DNA from: an uncultured bacterium
GTDB taxonomy: Bacteria; Bacillota_I; Bacilli_A; RFN20; CAG-826
Direction: 5' to 3'
Length of the DNA stretch: 64,000 bases
Assembly (NCBI GenBank): GCA_949297805.1
Contig: CASFTG010000001.1
Span: 744,001 to 808,000 of the forward strand
Part shown: in pieces, positions 16,692-25,107 of the stretch
How positions within the stretch are numbered: position 1 is the first letter of the stretch
Layout of the letters: every line of letters starts with the position of its first letter
Notes under the pieces: generated by a model
What the model saw: the letters and a program-made list of their open reading frames with translations, nothing else
The model's database searches: none
What the model was told of the DNA's origin: nothing
Position numbers and translations under genes: made by a program

Positions 16692-17252
16692 ATCGCCTAC
16701 TTTGACAGAAACGATCGGACCCGCCCCCAGAAGCGGTTCGACCCCATCAACGAACACATCCGTTACCCGGAAGTCATCGTCATCGGACCGGATGGCAACA
16801 ACCTGGGGAGAATGAGTTCCCGGCAAGCCAATGAACTAGCCGCCAGCTACTCCCTCGACCTCTTCTGCGTCGCCCCCCAAGCCAATCCCCCGGTCTGCAA
16901 GATACTGAACTACGGAAAGTATCGCTTCGAGAAGCAGAAATCCGATCGGGCCCAACGGAAGAACGCCAAGGCGACCCAACTCAAGGAGATCCAACTCCAC
17001 ATCTCGATCGGCGAGCATGATTTGCGCACCAAAGCCAAGCATGCCGTTAAATTCCTGTGTGATGGCGATAAGGTCAACATCCGCGTCGTCTTAAAAGGAA
17101 GAGAGATGGCCCATCAGGACTTAGGGGAAGAACTCTTGAAGCGGTTCGTGTCTGTCTTAGCCGAATCCCTCACCGTGACGATGGAGAAGCCGCCCTTCTG
17201 GGAAGGGAAAGTCTACTCGGCCATCGTCAGCAACAAGGCGAAGAAACAATAG
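16692..17252 (+). CDS. infC: Translation initiation factor IF-3, ATC start
   Basis: The protein continues in frame 40 codons upstream of the first ATG (16812). The extra residues include PINEHIRYPEVIVIGPDGNN, the hallmark N-terminal domain of IF-3, so starting at 16812 would cut off a conserved domain. In this frame a TAA stop lies at 16674 and the codons after it are TGG, AGG, AAA, AAG, AAC, ATC. The only plausible initiator is ATC at 16692, nine bases after a GGAGG site. Rare AUU/AUC starts in infC allow IF-3 to repress itself, as known in enterobacteria. The 186-residue product has the usual two domains. rpmI and rplT follow. Confidence 0.9.
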   Translation: MAYFDRNDRTRPQKRFDPINEHIRYPEVIVIGPDGNNLGRMSSRQANELAASYSLDLFCVAPQANPPVCKILNYGKYRFEKQKSDRAQRKNAKATQLKEIQLHISIGEHDLRTKAKHAVKFLCDGDKVNIRVVLKGREMAHQDLGEELLKRFVSVLAESLTVTMEKPPFWEGKVYSAIVSNKAKKQ

Positions 17253-17264
17253 GAGGAATACTCA

Positions 17265-17459
17265 ATGCCGAAAATGAAATCGAATCGGTCCTTGATGAAG
17301 CGGATCAAGGTCACCGGCAATGGCAAAATCAAATTCATTCACGCTTACAAGGGACACCACGCCCCGTATAAAACCGCGAAACAATGCCGCCAGCTTCGCC
17401 GCTCGGGCATGATGGACAAGACCGACTACAGCCGGATCAAGTTCATGATCGTTAAGTAA
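17265..17459 (+). CDS. rpmI: 50S ribosomal protein L35
   Basis: The 64-residue basic protein reads [20 protein letters not shown] and continues with [19 protein letters not shown], typical of L35, a small protein of the large ribosomal subunit. It lies 12 bases after infC with a GGAGGAA site and 14 bases before rplT, the standard bacterial order. It should be controlled with its neighbours by L20 acting on the upstream leader. Confidence 0.96.
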   Translation: MPKMKSNRSLMKRIKVTGNGKIKFIHAYKGHHAPYKTAKQCRQLRRSGMMDKTDYSRIKFMIVK

Positions 17460-17473
17460 GGAGGAAAGAAACA

Positions 17474-17833
17474 ATGGCAAGAGTCAAAGGCGGAACCGTC
17501 ACCCGCGCCCGCCGCAAAAAGATTTTGAAGGCCGCCGAGGGTTACTTCGGTTCCAAGCACCTTCTGTTCAAGACCGCCAAAGAGCAGGTCTGCCACTCGC
17601 TCAAGTACGCCTATGAGTCCCGTCGGCTCATCAAGCGCGACTTCCGCAAACTCTGGATCAAGCGGATCAACGCCGCCTGCCACCAGAACGGCCTCTCCTA
17701 TTCGAAGTTCATGTCCGGTCTCAAGAAGAGCGGAATCCTCCTCAACCGGAAAGTCCTCTCGGAAATGGCCATCAATGACCCGAAGGCCTTCGCTTCCTTA
17801 GCCGAGAAAGCCAAGAAAGCCATCGCCGCCTAA
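17474..17833 (+). CDS. rplT: 50S ribosomal protein L20
   Basis: The 119-residue protein starts [20 protein letters not shown] and contains [19 protein letters not shown] and [20 protein letters not shown], diagnostic for L20. The protein binds 23S rRNA early in large-subunit assembly and represses its own operon by binding the mRNA leader. An AAGGAGGAAA site precedes the ATG. A hairpin terminator follows at 17853. Confidence 0.97.
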   Translation: MARVKGGTVTRARRKKILKAAEGYFGSKHLLFKTAKEQVCHSLKYAYESRRLIKRDFRKLWIKRINAACHQNGLSYSKFMSGLKKSGILLNRKVLSEMAINDPKAFASLAEKAKKAIAA

Positions 17834-17852
17834 GGTTAAGTCAAAACTCTAT

Positions 17853-17874
17853 ACCCGCCTTTTGGCGGGTTTTC
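17853..17874 (+). terminator. Intrinsic terminator after rplT
   Basis: ACCCGCC / GGCGGGT with a four-base T loop, followed by TTTTCTT. It closes the infC operon. Confidence 0.9.
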
Positions 17875-17933
17875 TTGACTATTGGGCGAGATAGTGATTA
17901 CCTACTGGCAGTCAATAAAGGAATCAAACCAAC

Positions 17934-19481
17934 ATGATCATCAAAGACTATGGGAAACTCTCCTTTTACGAGATTTACCCCGCCACCTTCCGCGATGCCA
18001 ATGGCGATGGCATTGGCGATTTAAAGGGGATCGAGGAGAAACTCCCCTACATCCGTTCCCTCGGCTTCACCGGCATCTGGATCAACCCGATCTTCCTCTC
18101 CCCCTTCCGCGATGGGGGCTATGACATCGCCGATTACTATAAGGTCGATCCCCGGTTCGGAACCGAAGAGGATTTGGATTCGCTCCTTAAAGCCGCCCAT
18201 TCGCAAGGGATCGCCGTCTTCTTAGACTTAGTCCCCGGGCACGCCTCAATCGACAATAAGGATTTCTTAAAAACGGCCCAGGCTGACTCGACCGATGATC
18301 TATTCATCTGGACCCGCGACCCCTGGCATTACTATCCTTCCTGCGCTGGCAACCTCGTTAAAGGGCTCTTTGACCGGAACGGCCAATACTACGTCAACTT
18401 CTTCTGCCATCAACCGGCCTTAAACTATGGGTTCAATAATATTGAATACCCGGAGTTTGAATTAAGCTATAAGAGCGAGCCGGCCGAAAAGACCCGGCAT
18501 TACATCGCCAAAGTCATGAAGCATTACCTGAAGCTTGGGGTCGATGGCTTCCGGGTCGACATGGCCGATTCCTTAGTTAAAAACGACGAGAAGAAAGAAG
18601 CGACCATCTGGACTTGGCAGCAAATCATCGCCGAGGTCGAAAAAGAATGCGGGAAGTTCTATATGGTCTCGGAATGGGCTAATCCCCATCAGTCGTTAGA
18701 AGCCGGCTTCGACTCCGACTTCGTCTTAGACCATGAGGATAACTTCTGCCATGGCTTCTTTAGGATCGGGACCAATGGAAATCCGAAAGAAGAAGAAGGG
18801 CTGAAACCCTTGATCGTCGAATTCAACGAAAAGATCTATGACCAATACCTCCCGGAGATGCTTGACGAGATCAAAACCGCCGAACTCCATCCAGGCAAAT
18901 GGTTATCGCCGATCTCTGGCAACCACGATGTATATCGGCTAGCCGATATGATCAAAGGGGATTCGCTGAAGTTAGCCTATGTCCTCTTATTCACTCTGCC
19001 GGGCGTCCCCTTCGTCTTCGCTGGCGATGAAATCGAGCAATTGACCACTCGAGGGTATCCATCCAAAGACGGCGGCTTCCACCGGACCGGGGCCCGCTTA
19101 GCGATGAGCTGGGACGATTCCAAACCGAGCCGCGGCTTCTCCTCGAAACCAGAAGAAGAATGCTATCTCCCGACCAGCCAACAGTCCCCGTCGGCAGAAA
19201 ATCGCCTCGCCGATCCCGATTCGATCGTTAACCTCATCAAGAAACTCAACGCCATCCGTTCAAGCGATCCCGACTTAACAAGCCATGAAGGATTCGAATT
19301 GCTTCCCGCCCCCTTATCCTTCACCCGGGGTCAGACCATCGTCGGGCTGAACCTTAAGGACGAGGAGATGGTCTTAGACTTAGGGGAAGGTGAAGTCCTC
19401 TTGAGCGTCGGCAATCCGATGATTAAAGACGGCAAGGCTTATCTAGCCAAACATCAAGCCATCATCTTCCAGCAGAAATAA
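17934..19481 (+). CDS. GH13 alpha-glucosidase-type glycoside hydrolase
   Basis: The 515-residue protein has no signal peptide and so acts in the cytosol. GH13 landmarks appear in order: FYEIYPATFRDANGDGIGDL near the start, FTGIWINPIF near 45, region I FLDLVPGHAS near 95 (Gly replaces the usual Asn before His), region II GFRVDMADS near 205 with the nucleophile Asp, region III FYMVSEW near 240 with the acid Glu, and region IV ISGNHDVYR near 328. It probably releases glucose from imported oligosaccharides (oligo-1,6-glucosidase or maltodextrin glucosidase type). It stands alone between two terminators, has a weak AAAGGA site and no adjacent sugar transporter. The exact linkage cannot be read from sequence. 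Confidence 0.88.
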   Translation: MIIKDYGKLSFYEIYPATFRDANGDGIGDLKGIEEKLPYIRSLGFTGIWINPIFLSPFRDGGYDIADYYKVDPRFGTEEDLDSLLKAAHSQGIAVFLDLVPGHASIDNKDFLKTAQADSTDDLFIWTRDPWHYYPSCAGNLVKGLFDRNGQYYVNFFCHQPALNYGFNNIEYPEFELSYKSEPAEKTRHYIAKVMKHYLKLGVDGFRVDMADSLVKNDEKKEATIWTWQQIIAEVEKECGKFYMVSEWANPHQSLEAGFDSDFVLDHEDNFCHGFFRIGTNGNPKEEEGLKPLIVEFNEKIYDQYLPEMLDEIKTAELHPGKWLSPISGNHDVYRLADMIKGDSLKLAYVLLFTLPGVPFVFAGDEIEQLTTRGYPSKDGGFHRTGARLAMSWDDSKPSRGFSSKPEEECYLPTSQQSPSAENRLADPDSIVNLIKKLNAIRSSDPDLTSHEGFELLPAPLSFTRGQTIVGLNLKDEEMVLDLGEGEVLLSVGNPMIKDGKAYLAKHQAIIFQQK

Positions 19482-19485
19482 TCAG

Positions 19486-19515
19486 AAGGCGAGGGGAACG
19501 CCCCCGCCTTTTTTC
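19486..19515 (+). terminator. Intrinsic terminator after GH13 gene
   Basis: AAGGCGAGGGG and CCCCCGCCTT pair around an AACG-type loop, followed by six T residues. It lies directly after the GH13 stop codon. Confidence 0.88.
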
Positions 19516-19520
19516 GTACT

Positions 19521-19550
19521 AAAAAACCGACCGCCCTTGGACGATCGGCT
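19521..19550 (-). terminator. Intrinsic terminator of the ezrA-thiI operon
   Basis: On the minus strand CCGATCGTCC and GGGCGGTCGG form an imperfect stem followed by six T residues, eight bases after the thiI stop. It faces the GH13 terminator back to back. Confidence 0.85.
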
Positions 19551-19558
19551 AAAGACTA

Positions 19559-20743
19559 TTATTTTGGCGTCACTTCTTCCCCATCGGCCATATAGATGGA
19601 GGTGATGCCGTCTAATGCTTCCTCCAATAAGGGCTCGAAGTCGAAGAAGGATTCATAACGGAGGACGTGCTCGATATTAGGATGGGTCTTCGGTTTCTTG
19701 GGCTTGAAGATGGTGCAGCAATCCTCGAAGGGACGGATCGAGATGTCATAGGTCCCGATCTTCTTGGCTAAATCAATGACCTCGACCTTATCGGAAACGC
19801 ATAAAGGACGAAGGACCGGGAAGTTGGTGACGGAATTAATAACTTGCAATGACTCCAGGGTCTGGGAGGCGACTTGCCCGATCGATTCGCCAGTCGCGAT
19901 GGCTAAGCTCTTCCTTTTCTTGGCCCACCTTTCGGCGAGTCGCATCATCATCCGCCGCATGATGGTGATGCAATACGGTTCAGGAACATGCTCATAGATG
20001 GCTTCTTGGATCTTGGTGAAGGGGACAATATCGAGCCGGATGTCGCTTTGGAAGGTATTAAGGACGGCGAGAATATCCTTTAGCTTATCGATGACCGCCA
20101 TCGAGGTATAAGGAGGCGAAGCAAAATGCAGCCCTTCGATCTTGATGCCTCTTCGCAATAACGAATAGGCCGCGACCGGGCTATCGATGCCGCCGGATAG
20201 CAATAAAGTCACTTTCCCATTCATCCCCAGCGGATACCCGCCTAAGCCGGTATAGGAAGTAAGGGAAAGATAGGCGGCGTCTTCCCGGAGGTTGCACCGT
20301 AAAGTCACCTCGGGGTTATGGACATCGACGCTGAGGCCTTTGTTCTCCTTTAAGGCGGCGCCGGCGATCAGGCGGCAGATTCCATAAGAATCGAGCGGGT
20401 ATGTCTTATCGCTCCGCTTGGTCTCGACTTTGAATTTGCTTTTGCCGGATTCGATGATCAACTCCGCCCCGGCCTTGGCTAATTCCGCTTGTTCCCGATT
20501 GACCTTATACACCGGGGAAATCCGCTGGATCCCCGAGACCAAAAGAAGCCTTTGAACGGCTTCGGCCTCGATATCGGGCGAGCCTAAATGGACATAGATA
20601 TGGTCTCGCTTGCCAGAAACTTGGCAATCGAGCCCTTTAAGGGCATGGCGGACGTTATGGGTCAAACATTGGATAAAGGCTTTCTTGTTCTCGCCCTTAG
20701 TCGAGAGTTCGCCATAATGGACCATTAAATAATCGCAGTTCAT
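19559..20743 (-). CDS. thiI: tRNA 4-thiouridine synthase ThiI
   Basis: The 394-residue protein matches ThiI without a rhodanese extension, as is usual in Firmicutes. It opens MVHYGELSTKGENKKAFIQC, has a THUMP region to about residue 165 (VSGIQRISPVYKV) and the PP-loop KVTLLLSGGIDSPVAAYSLL near 178. Later come FHFxSPPYTS-like LHFASPPYTS, ATGESIGQVASQTLES near 292 and the late cysteine pair in FEDCCTIFKPKKPKTHP. It adenylates uridine-8 of tRNA and inserts sulfur donated by a cysteine desulfurase. That partner is encoded directly upstream with a four-base overlap. The order ezrA-desulfurase-thiI is conserved in Bacillus relatives. Confidence 0.95.
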   Translation of the reverse strand: MNCDYLMVHYGELSTKGENKKAFIQCLTHNVRHALKGLDCQVSGKRDHIYVHLGSPDIEAEAVQRLLLVSGIQRISPVYKVNREQAELAKAGAELIIESGKSKFKVETKRSDKTYPLDSYGICRLIAGAALKENKGLSVDVHNPEVTLRCNLREDAAYLSLTSYTGLGGYPLGMNGKVTLLLSGGIDSPVAAYSLLRRGIKIEGLHFASPPYTSMAVIDKLKDILAVLNTFQSDIRLDIVPFTKIQEAIYEHVPEPYCITIMRRMMMRLAERWAKKRKSLAIATGESIGQVASQTLESLQVINSVTNFPVLRPLCVSDKVEVIDLAKKIGTYDISIRPFEDCCTIFKPKKPKTHPNIEHVLRYESFFDFEPLLEEALDGITSIYMADGEEVTPK

Positions 20744-21867
20744 ATCGTCTTCACCTCATTGAATAGTTGCTCTAGGGCATCTAACAGCCCTTTGACGTCA
20801 TCCTCAGTCGAATTAAGGCCGAAAGAGACCCTGATCGGATTGGCAGCCTCAGTCTTGCTCACCCCTTCCGCCTCTAGGACGTAAGAGGTGTTCTCCTTCT
20901 TCGAGGAGCAGGCGGAAACGCTCGAGACCATGATGCCCTTATTCGATAACCCTTCGACGATGACCGAGGCCTTATGGCGGATGGTTGAGAAGCAAAGGAC
21001 ATAGGGGGATTGCCTTTGATGGTCATGGATCTTGACGAAGGGGGATAATGCCTCGAGTCCCTTATGCAAAAGCGCATGCAAATGCTCGGTTTTTGCAAGG
21101 TTTTCCTTAAGATTCGCATAGCTTTCCTTTAAAGCCATGGCTAAACAATAAGCCCCGGCGACATTAACCGTCCCGGCCCGGAAGCCGTTTTCTTGCTCGC
21201 CCCCATCGATTAAGGGAGTCAGCTTAATGCCTTTTTTGACTAGAAGCGCTCCGCTGCCCTTAAGGGCCCCGATCTTATGACCCGAAAAGGAAATAAAATC
21301 GGCTTTAGAGTAATCAAGAGCCAACTTCCCCATCGCTTGGGTAGCGTCAAGCAACAACAGACACTTGGGATGGTTAGCACGGAATTGATAAAAGGCGGTA
21401 ATATCGGAAAGGGCCCCGGTTTCGTTATTGACTGCCATTAAGCAAGCTAGAATCGCCCCGTGGCTATTTGAATCTAATTGGTCAGGATCGGGCGCCCCAT
21501 CCTTTAAGGGGATCTTAATGGCTTCGAACCCTTCTTTTTCCAAGGCCAAGCAAGCATTGATGACTGAAGGATGCTCCCCCGCCCCATAAAGTATTTTATT
21601 GCCCCTTGCTTTAAACGAATGGGCCACCCCTTTGATGGCGAGGTTATTGGCTTCGCTCGCCCCGGAAAGAAAATAGCAGTCGTGGGTTTTAGTTAGATTT
21701 AGGGTATCGAGGATAATCTTGCGGGCCTTATCTAGATACCGTTTAGCCTCATATCCGACTTCATGGATAGAAGACGGGTTGCCCCAATGTTTCGAGGCGA
21801 CCTCTAAATAGGCGTCTAAAGCCACCGGAGAGGGAGCCCCGGTGGCGGCGTTATCAAGATAGATCAT
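20740..21867 (-). CDS. Cysteine desulfurase (NifZ/IscS type)
   Basis: This 375-residue PLP enzyme removes sulfur from cysteine. Visible hallmarks are MIYLDNAATGAPSPVALDAY at the start, FLSGASEANNLAIKG near 70, H of GAGEHPSV near 98, DATQAMGKL near 170, and SFSGHKIGALKGSGALLV near 195 with the PLP lysine. The catalytic cysteine region reads VSSVSACSSKKENTSYVL near 320. It overlaps both ezrA and thiI by four bases, so it most likely serves as sulfur donor for tRNA thiolation, like NifZ of Bacillus. No SufU or IscU scaffold is adjacent. Confidence 0.93.
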   Translation of the reverse strand: MIYLDNAATGAPSPVALDAYLEVASKHWGNPSSIHEVGYEAKRYLDKARKIILDTLNLTKTHDCYFLSGASEANNLAIKGVAHSFKARGNKILYGAGEHPSVINACLALEKEGFEAIKIPLKDGAPDPDQLDSNSHGAILACLMAVNNETGALSDITAFYQFRANHPKCLLLLDATQAMGKLALDYSKADFISFSGHKIGALKGSGALLVKKGIKLTPLIDGGEQENGFRAGTVNVAGAYCLAMALKESYANLKENLAKTEHLHALLHKGLEALSPFVKIHDHQRQSPYVLCFSTIRHKASVIVEGLSNKGIMVSSVSACSSKKENTSYVLEAEGVSKTEAANPIRVSFGLNSTEDDVKGLLDALEQLFNEVKTI

Positions 21868-23570
21868 TCGCCCCGCAGTCTCCGGATGGCGGCGGTCACA
21901 TCGTCATAGCTCTTCTTAAATTCGCCAGCCTGATAGAACCCTTCGGCTTGCTTAAGTTGGGCGTCGAGGTCCGAGAGGCGGAAGCGGTCGCGATTGGCGA
22001 AGGTAATGGCCCCATCGGCGGCGATCATCGCTTCGTAATCCCTCTTGATTCCCGAAAGCGCCTCATCCCCTTCTTTCGATAGCTCGAAGCTGACCTTGTT
22101 GATGGCGGCTACATCGATCGGGGTCTGATGTAAGGTTTTGTTGATGAAGTCAATCTTATCAAGGCATTCATCCAAGGTCGGGAGGTATTTCTCGCTTAAC
22201 GAAGGCAAAGCGATCTCTCGTAAGGTGTATTTAGCGTCCTTTAAGGCCGAATAGTAGCTTTCGACCTTAGCGAGGGCGGTCTCGCTGTCGGTTTTTAGGG
22301 ATAAAAGATAACGGTTGAAGTCCTCGATGGCGGCCTCGTTTTCCTTCGCCTCATCGCTAAGTTCGTTCATCTTCTCGAGCAAAAGCGAATACGGCTGCTT
22401 GGTCGGGGAATGGATGAGGTTATCGAGGTAGCGTTTGGTCGCCCCCATCTTGTTGATGGTGTTCTTAATGGCATTGATCTTATCGGATTGGGCCGGCTCG
22501 ATGACGTAAAGCCCTTCGACGTTGGGGAGGGCGTTGCAAAGCCGGATGTACTTCTTCTCGACCGAAGAGGCATAGGCATAAGCCTGCTCGCAGCCCGATT
22601 CAAAGGCGACCCGGGAATCCTTTTCCTTGTCGAACCCTTCTAAATATCCATCGATCTGGGCTTGAATGGCATCCAACCGTCCTTGGATATTGCTCCGTTT
22701 AAAAGATTTGACGTCTTTGGCGATGGCGGCCAGTTCGGCTTCAATCTCTTCAATGGCTGGAGAGGAAAGCAGATGTTGAAGCGGATACCCCGAGGAGCGC
22801 ATCTCCTCGTAGGCGTTTTTCAAGGTCACGAGCTTATCGGGGATGACGTGCTCGATGCAGGCGCAGTAATCGGGGAAGTCCTTGATGGCTCTAGCCAATT
22901 GATCAAGCACTTTCTCAATCGGGCCGATCATCGACTTAGCCTCCTCGTATTGGGCCGAGGAGACGAGTTCAGCGAAGCGATCGAACTGCTTATCGAGCTT
23001 ATCGAAGACCGATTCAAAGGACTCCTTGCATAAGGAGAGTTCGCTTTGCTTAACGAAGTAGTCCTGCTTGATCGAACGGAACTGCTCCTTCATATGGAGG
23101 GAATCGGCGTTGCATTCCTCCATCGGGAGGATGAGGGCGTGGAGGTCGTTATGGAGGGAATTGGCGGCGTCGTCGTATTCCTGCATGATCCGCCTGGCTT
23201 CCGGCAAAGCGGCTTTCAATCCCTTATAATCCCGGTCCTCGATCAGGTCCTTGAGGTCATTGACCGCCTTTTGGGCCGAGGCGTCGCCCCGGTCGCGGAG
23301 TTCCTTAAACCGCTTCTCGAAAGTTTGGTGACGGGAGGCGAAAAGCAAGTTGGTGGTGGCAATCCGCTCGATGGTCTTGACCCAATGGGCGTCTTGGCCG
23401 ATCAAGAGGCTATGGAGGTATTCAAATCGCCTGATCAGTTCCTTAGCCTGGGCCTTGGCCCGCATGTGCTGGAACAAGACGAAATAAAGGAGCACCCCGA
23501 TGCCGGCGATGACAAGGAGGGCCGCAACGACGATAAGGGCAACGAGCCCAGTAGACAGGAGTATGTTCAT
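21864..23570 (-). CDS. ezrA: Septation ring formation regulator EzrA
   Basis: The 568-residue protein has one N-terminal transmembrane helix (residues about 7-33) followed by a wholly alpha-helical, coiled-coil cytoplasmic domain. This is the bitopic topology of EzrA, which restrains FtsZ ring assembly and links it to wall synthesis. Family-like phrases include YEEAKSMIGPIEKVLDQLA, LVTLKNAYEEMRSSGYPLQH and SLSEKYLPTLDECLDKIDFINKTL. The first two match the repeated spectrin-like helices. The start follows a TACAAT box by nine bases with no ribosome site, so the transcript may be nearly leaderless. It heads the ezrA-desulfurase-thiI operon. Confidence 0.88.
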   Translation of the reverse strand: MNILLSTGLVALIVVAALLVIAGIGVLLYFVLFQHMRAKAQAKELIRRFEYLHSLLIGQDAHWVKTIERIATTNLLFASRHQTFEKRFKELRDRGDASAQKAVNDLKDLIEDRDYKGLKAALPEARRIMQEYDDAANSLHNDLHALILPMEECNADSLHMKEQFRSIKQDYFVKQSELSLCKESFESVFDKLDKQFDRFAELVSSAQYEEAKSMIGPIEKVLDQLARAIKDFPDYCACIEHVIPDKLVTLKNAYEEMRSSGYPLQHLLSSPAIEEIEAELAAIAKDVKSFKRSNIQGRLDAIQAQIDGYLEGFDKEKDSRVAFESGCEQAYAYASSVEKKYIRLCNALPNVEGLYVIEPAQSDKINAIKNTINKMGATKRYLDNLIHSPTKQPYSLLLEKMNELSDEAKENEAAIEDFNRYLLSLKTDSETALAKVESYYSALKDAKYTLREIALPSLSEKYLPTLDECLDKIDFINKTLHQTPIDVAAINKVSFELSKEGDEALSGIKRDYEAMIAADGAITFANRDRFRLSDLDAQLKQAEGFYQAGEFKKSYDDVTAAIRRLRGE

Positions 23571-23579
23571 AACGGGGCT

Positions 23580-23585
23580 ATTGTA
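23580..23585 (-). promoter_or_regulatory. -10 box of ezrA operon
   Basis: TACAAT on the minus strand ends nine bases before the ezrA ATG (23570). The -35 region is weak. The predicted transcript start is two or three bases before the ATG. Confidence 0.4.
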
Positions 23586-23606
23586 GCATTAACCGAGATA
23601 AAGCCA

Positions 23607-24890
23607 TTAGGCTTTTTGGAAACGTTTCTTCAGATTTTGCGTCGTCCGCTCGGCTTCCTCGATTATCGAGGCGTCCGTTTGGGAGAGGCAGAACTTGTGG
23701 TCAGCATAAAGGATCTTCCCTTCGACCATGGTGAACTTGACATCATCTTTAGCCCCGGAATAGACGAGGTTATTGGCTAAATCGTTAAAGGGCCGCATAT
23801 TCGGCCGGTTCAGATCGATGAGGACTAAGTCGGCCCGTTGTCCGACCTTAACGTATTTAGCGTTAGCAAGCCCCATGGCGATGGCCCCGCCGACGCAGGC
23901 GGCCCGGAGGGCGCTCGTGCCTTTGAAGGCGCTCGGATCGCCATTCCGGAGCTTCTGCAGCACGCAGGCTAACCGCATCTCGTAGAAGAAATCGAGCCCG
24001 TTGTTGCTGCCGGGCCCATCGGTCCCAAGGGCGAGGTTGAGGCCGGCCCTCTCCATTTCAAGAAGAGGGGCGATGCCGCTGGCGAGCTTGCTATTCGACC
24101 CCGGGCAGGAGACGAGGGAGCAATTATGCTTTTTGTAAATCTCGATGTCCGACGGGCTGAAGGCCACCCCATGGAATCCCCCGCCGCCATAATCGAGTAA
24201 GCCGAGGTGCTCGGCGTATTCGACCGGGTTCATCCCGTTATGCCGCGCCCGGCACTCCTCGTATTCCTTTTTGGTCTCCGAGGTATGGGAATAGACCGGG
24301 CATTTGAGCTCATGGCTCGCCTTCGAGAGTTCGCGGAGCACCTCTTCGGAGCAGGTGTATTCGGCGTGGAACCCCAACTGATAGGAAACGAGTTTGCTCT
24401 TTCCGTTGATGCTCTTATAGTAATCGACCATCTCGCCGACCGATTCCCTCTCGTCGGTCACCGTGCCGAGGAGGACGGTCTTAAAGCCGAGTTCCTCGCT
24501 CGCCCTCGCCATCTCCAGCGGGGAATAGTACATATCGAAGCAGGCGGTGATGCCGGAGGTCAGGTATTCGAGGATCGCCAACTTGCAAAGGCGGTACTGG
24601 TCGCCGGGCTCTATCAAGTCCTCTAAGGGGAAGATCCGCTGGAACAGCCATTCCTGAAGGGGCAGATCGTCGGAGAAGCTCCGGGCGAAGGTCATCGGCG
24701 AGTGGGTGTGGGCGTTTTTGAATCCCGGCAGCAGCAAGTTCCCCTCGCAATCGTAGGTTTCCGATGGAGAAAAGCGCAAATCCTTGCCGATTTGCTTGAT
24801 TTCCCCGTCTTCGATATAGACATCGGCCCGATAGATTTCCTCTCCGGGAACCATTGAGAGGATGCGGGCGTCTTTCAGTAAAATACTCAT
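23607..24890 (-). CDS. mtaD: 5'-methylthioadenosine/S-adenosylhomocysteine deaminase-like amidohydrolase
   Basis: The 427-residue protein is a metal-dependent amidohydrolase of the MtaD/SsnA branch. It shows LLLPGFKNAHTHSPMTFARS near 52 with the HxH metal ligands. FHAEYTCSEEVL near 172 and PVYSHTSETKKEYEEC near 198 follow. GGGGFHGVAFS near 235 and LALGTDGPGSNNGLDFFYEM near 285 carry the last ligand Asp. The late ADLVLIDLNRPNMRPF is typical of this group. The family deaminates S-adenosylhomocysteine, methylthioadenosine or guanine-like compounds in the cytosol; the substrate cannot be chosen with certainty. The ATG follows a perfect TATAAT by six bases without a ribosome site, so the mRNA is predicted to be leaderless. 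Confidence 0.85.
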   Translation of the reverse strand: MSILLKDARILSMVPGEEIYRADVYIEDGEIKQIGKDLRFSPSETYDCEGNLLLPGFKNAHTHSPMTFARSFSDDLPLQEWLFQRIFPLEDLIEPGDQYRLCKLAILEYLTSGITACFDMYYSPLEMARASEELGFKTVLLGTVTDERESVGEMVDYYKSINGKSKLVSYQLGFHAEYTCSEEVLRELSKASHELKCPVYSHTSETKKEYEECRARHNGMNPVEYAEHLGLLDYGGGGFHGVAFSPSDIEIYKKHNCSLVSCPGSNSKLASGIAPLLEMERAGLNLALGTDGPGSNNGLDFFYEMRLACVLQKLRNGDPSAFKGTSALRAACVGGAIAMGLANAKYVKVGQRADLVLIDLNRPNMRPFNDLANNLVYSGAKDDVKFTMVEGKILYADHKFCLSQTDASIIEEAERTTQNLKKRFQKA

Positions 24891-24896
24891 ATGTAG

Positions 24897-24902
24897 ATTA
24901 TA
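24897..24902 (-). promoter_or_regulatory. -10 box of mtaD-like gene, leaderless arrangement
   Basis: A perfect TATAAT on the minus strand lies six bases upstream of the start codon at 24890, so transcription should begin at or next to the ATG. The -35 region is poor (TAGCGC at 17 bases). No Shine-Dalgarno sequence is present. Confidence 0.5.
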
Positions 24903-24960
24903 GGGAAAAGAGGCGGGAAGCGCTAGAGACCAGGCGCAAAGAAAGGGGCGGCCCTAAGCC

Positions 24961-25068
24961 GATATACCATCGCCGGCCACGCTCAATGCGCGCAAGGGCG
25001 GATTCACCGAGGAATTAGCAAAAGAAGCCGATGGCGAGCAGAACATCAAGCCGATCAAGGAATTTTAA
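24961..25068 (+). pseudogene. Possible C-terminal remnant of a lost gene
   Basis: In the 217-base gap between two minus-strand genes the plus strand has 35 open codons with protein-like composition (ARKGGFTEELAKEADGEQNI, then KPIKEF and TAA). There is no start codon or ribosome site, and a stop lies two codons before the listed start. The phrase GGFTEELAKEA resembles endings of some nuclease-like or AAA ATPase proteins, but I cannot assign it. It may be chance. Confidence 0.25.
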
Positions 25069-25100
25069 AAGGCCCAAGCGGGATAAAACCGCCTAGGGCC
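25064..25100 (-). terminator. Intrinsic terminator of the Big2 lipoprotein gene
   Basis: On the minus strand GGCCCTAGGCGG and CCCGCTTGGGCC pair with some mismatches around TTTTAT, followed by TTTTAAAA. It lies just after the stop codon at 25108. Confidence 0.6.
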
Positions 25101-25107
25101 GATAGAG

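Noticed and set aside
16812-17252. IF-3 starting at the first ATG (146 residues)
   Set aside because: It would delete the conserved N-terminal domain that is encoded in frame upstream behind a good ribosome site.
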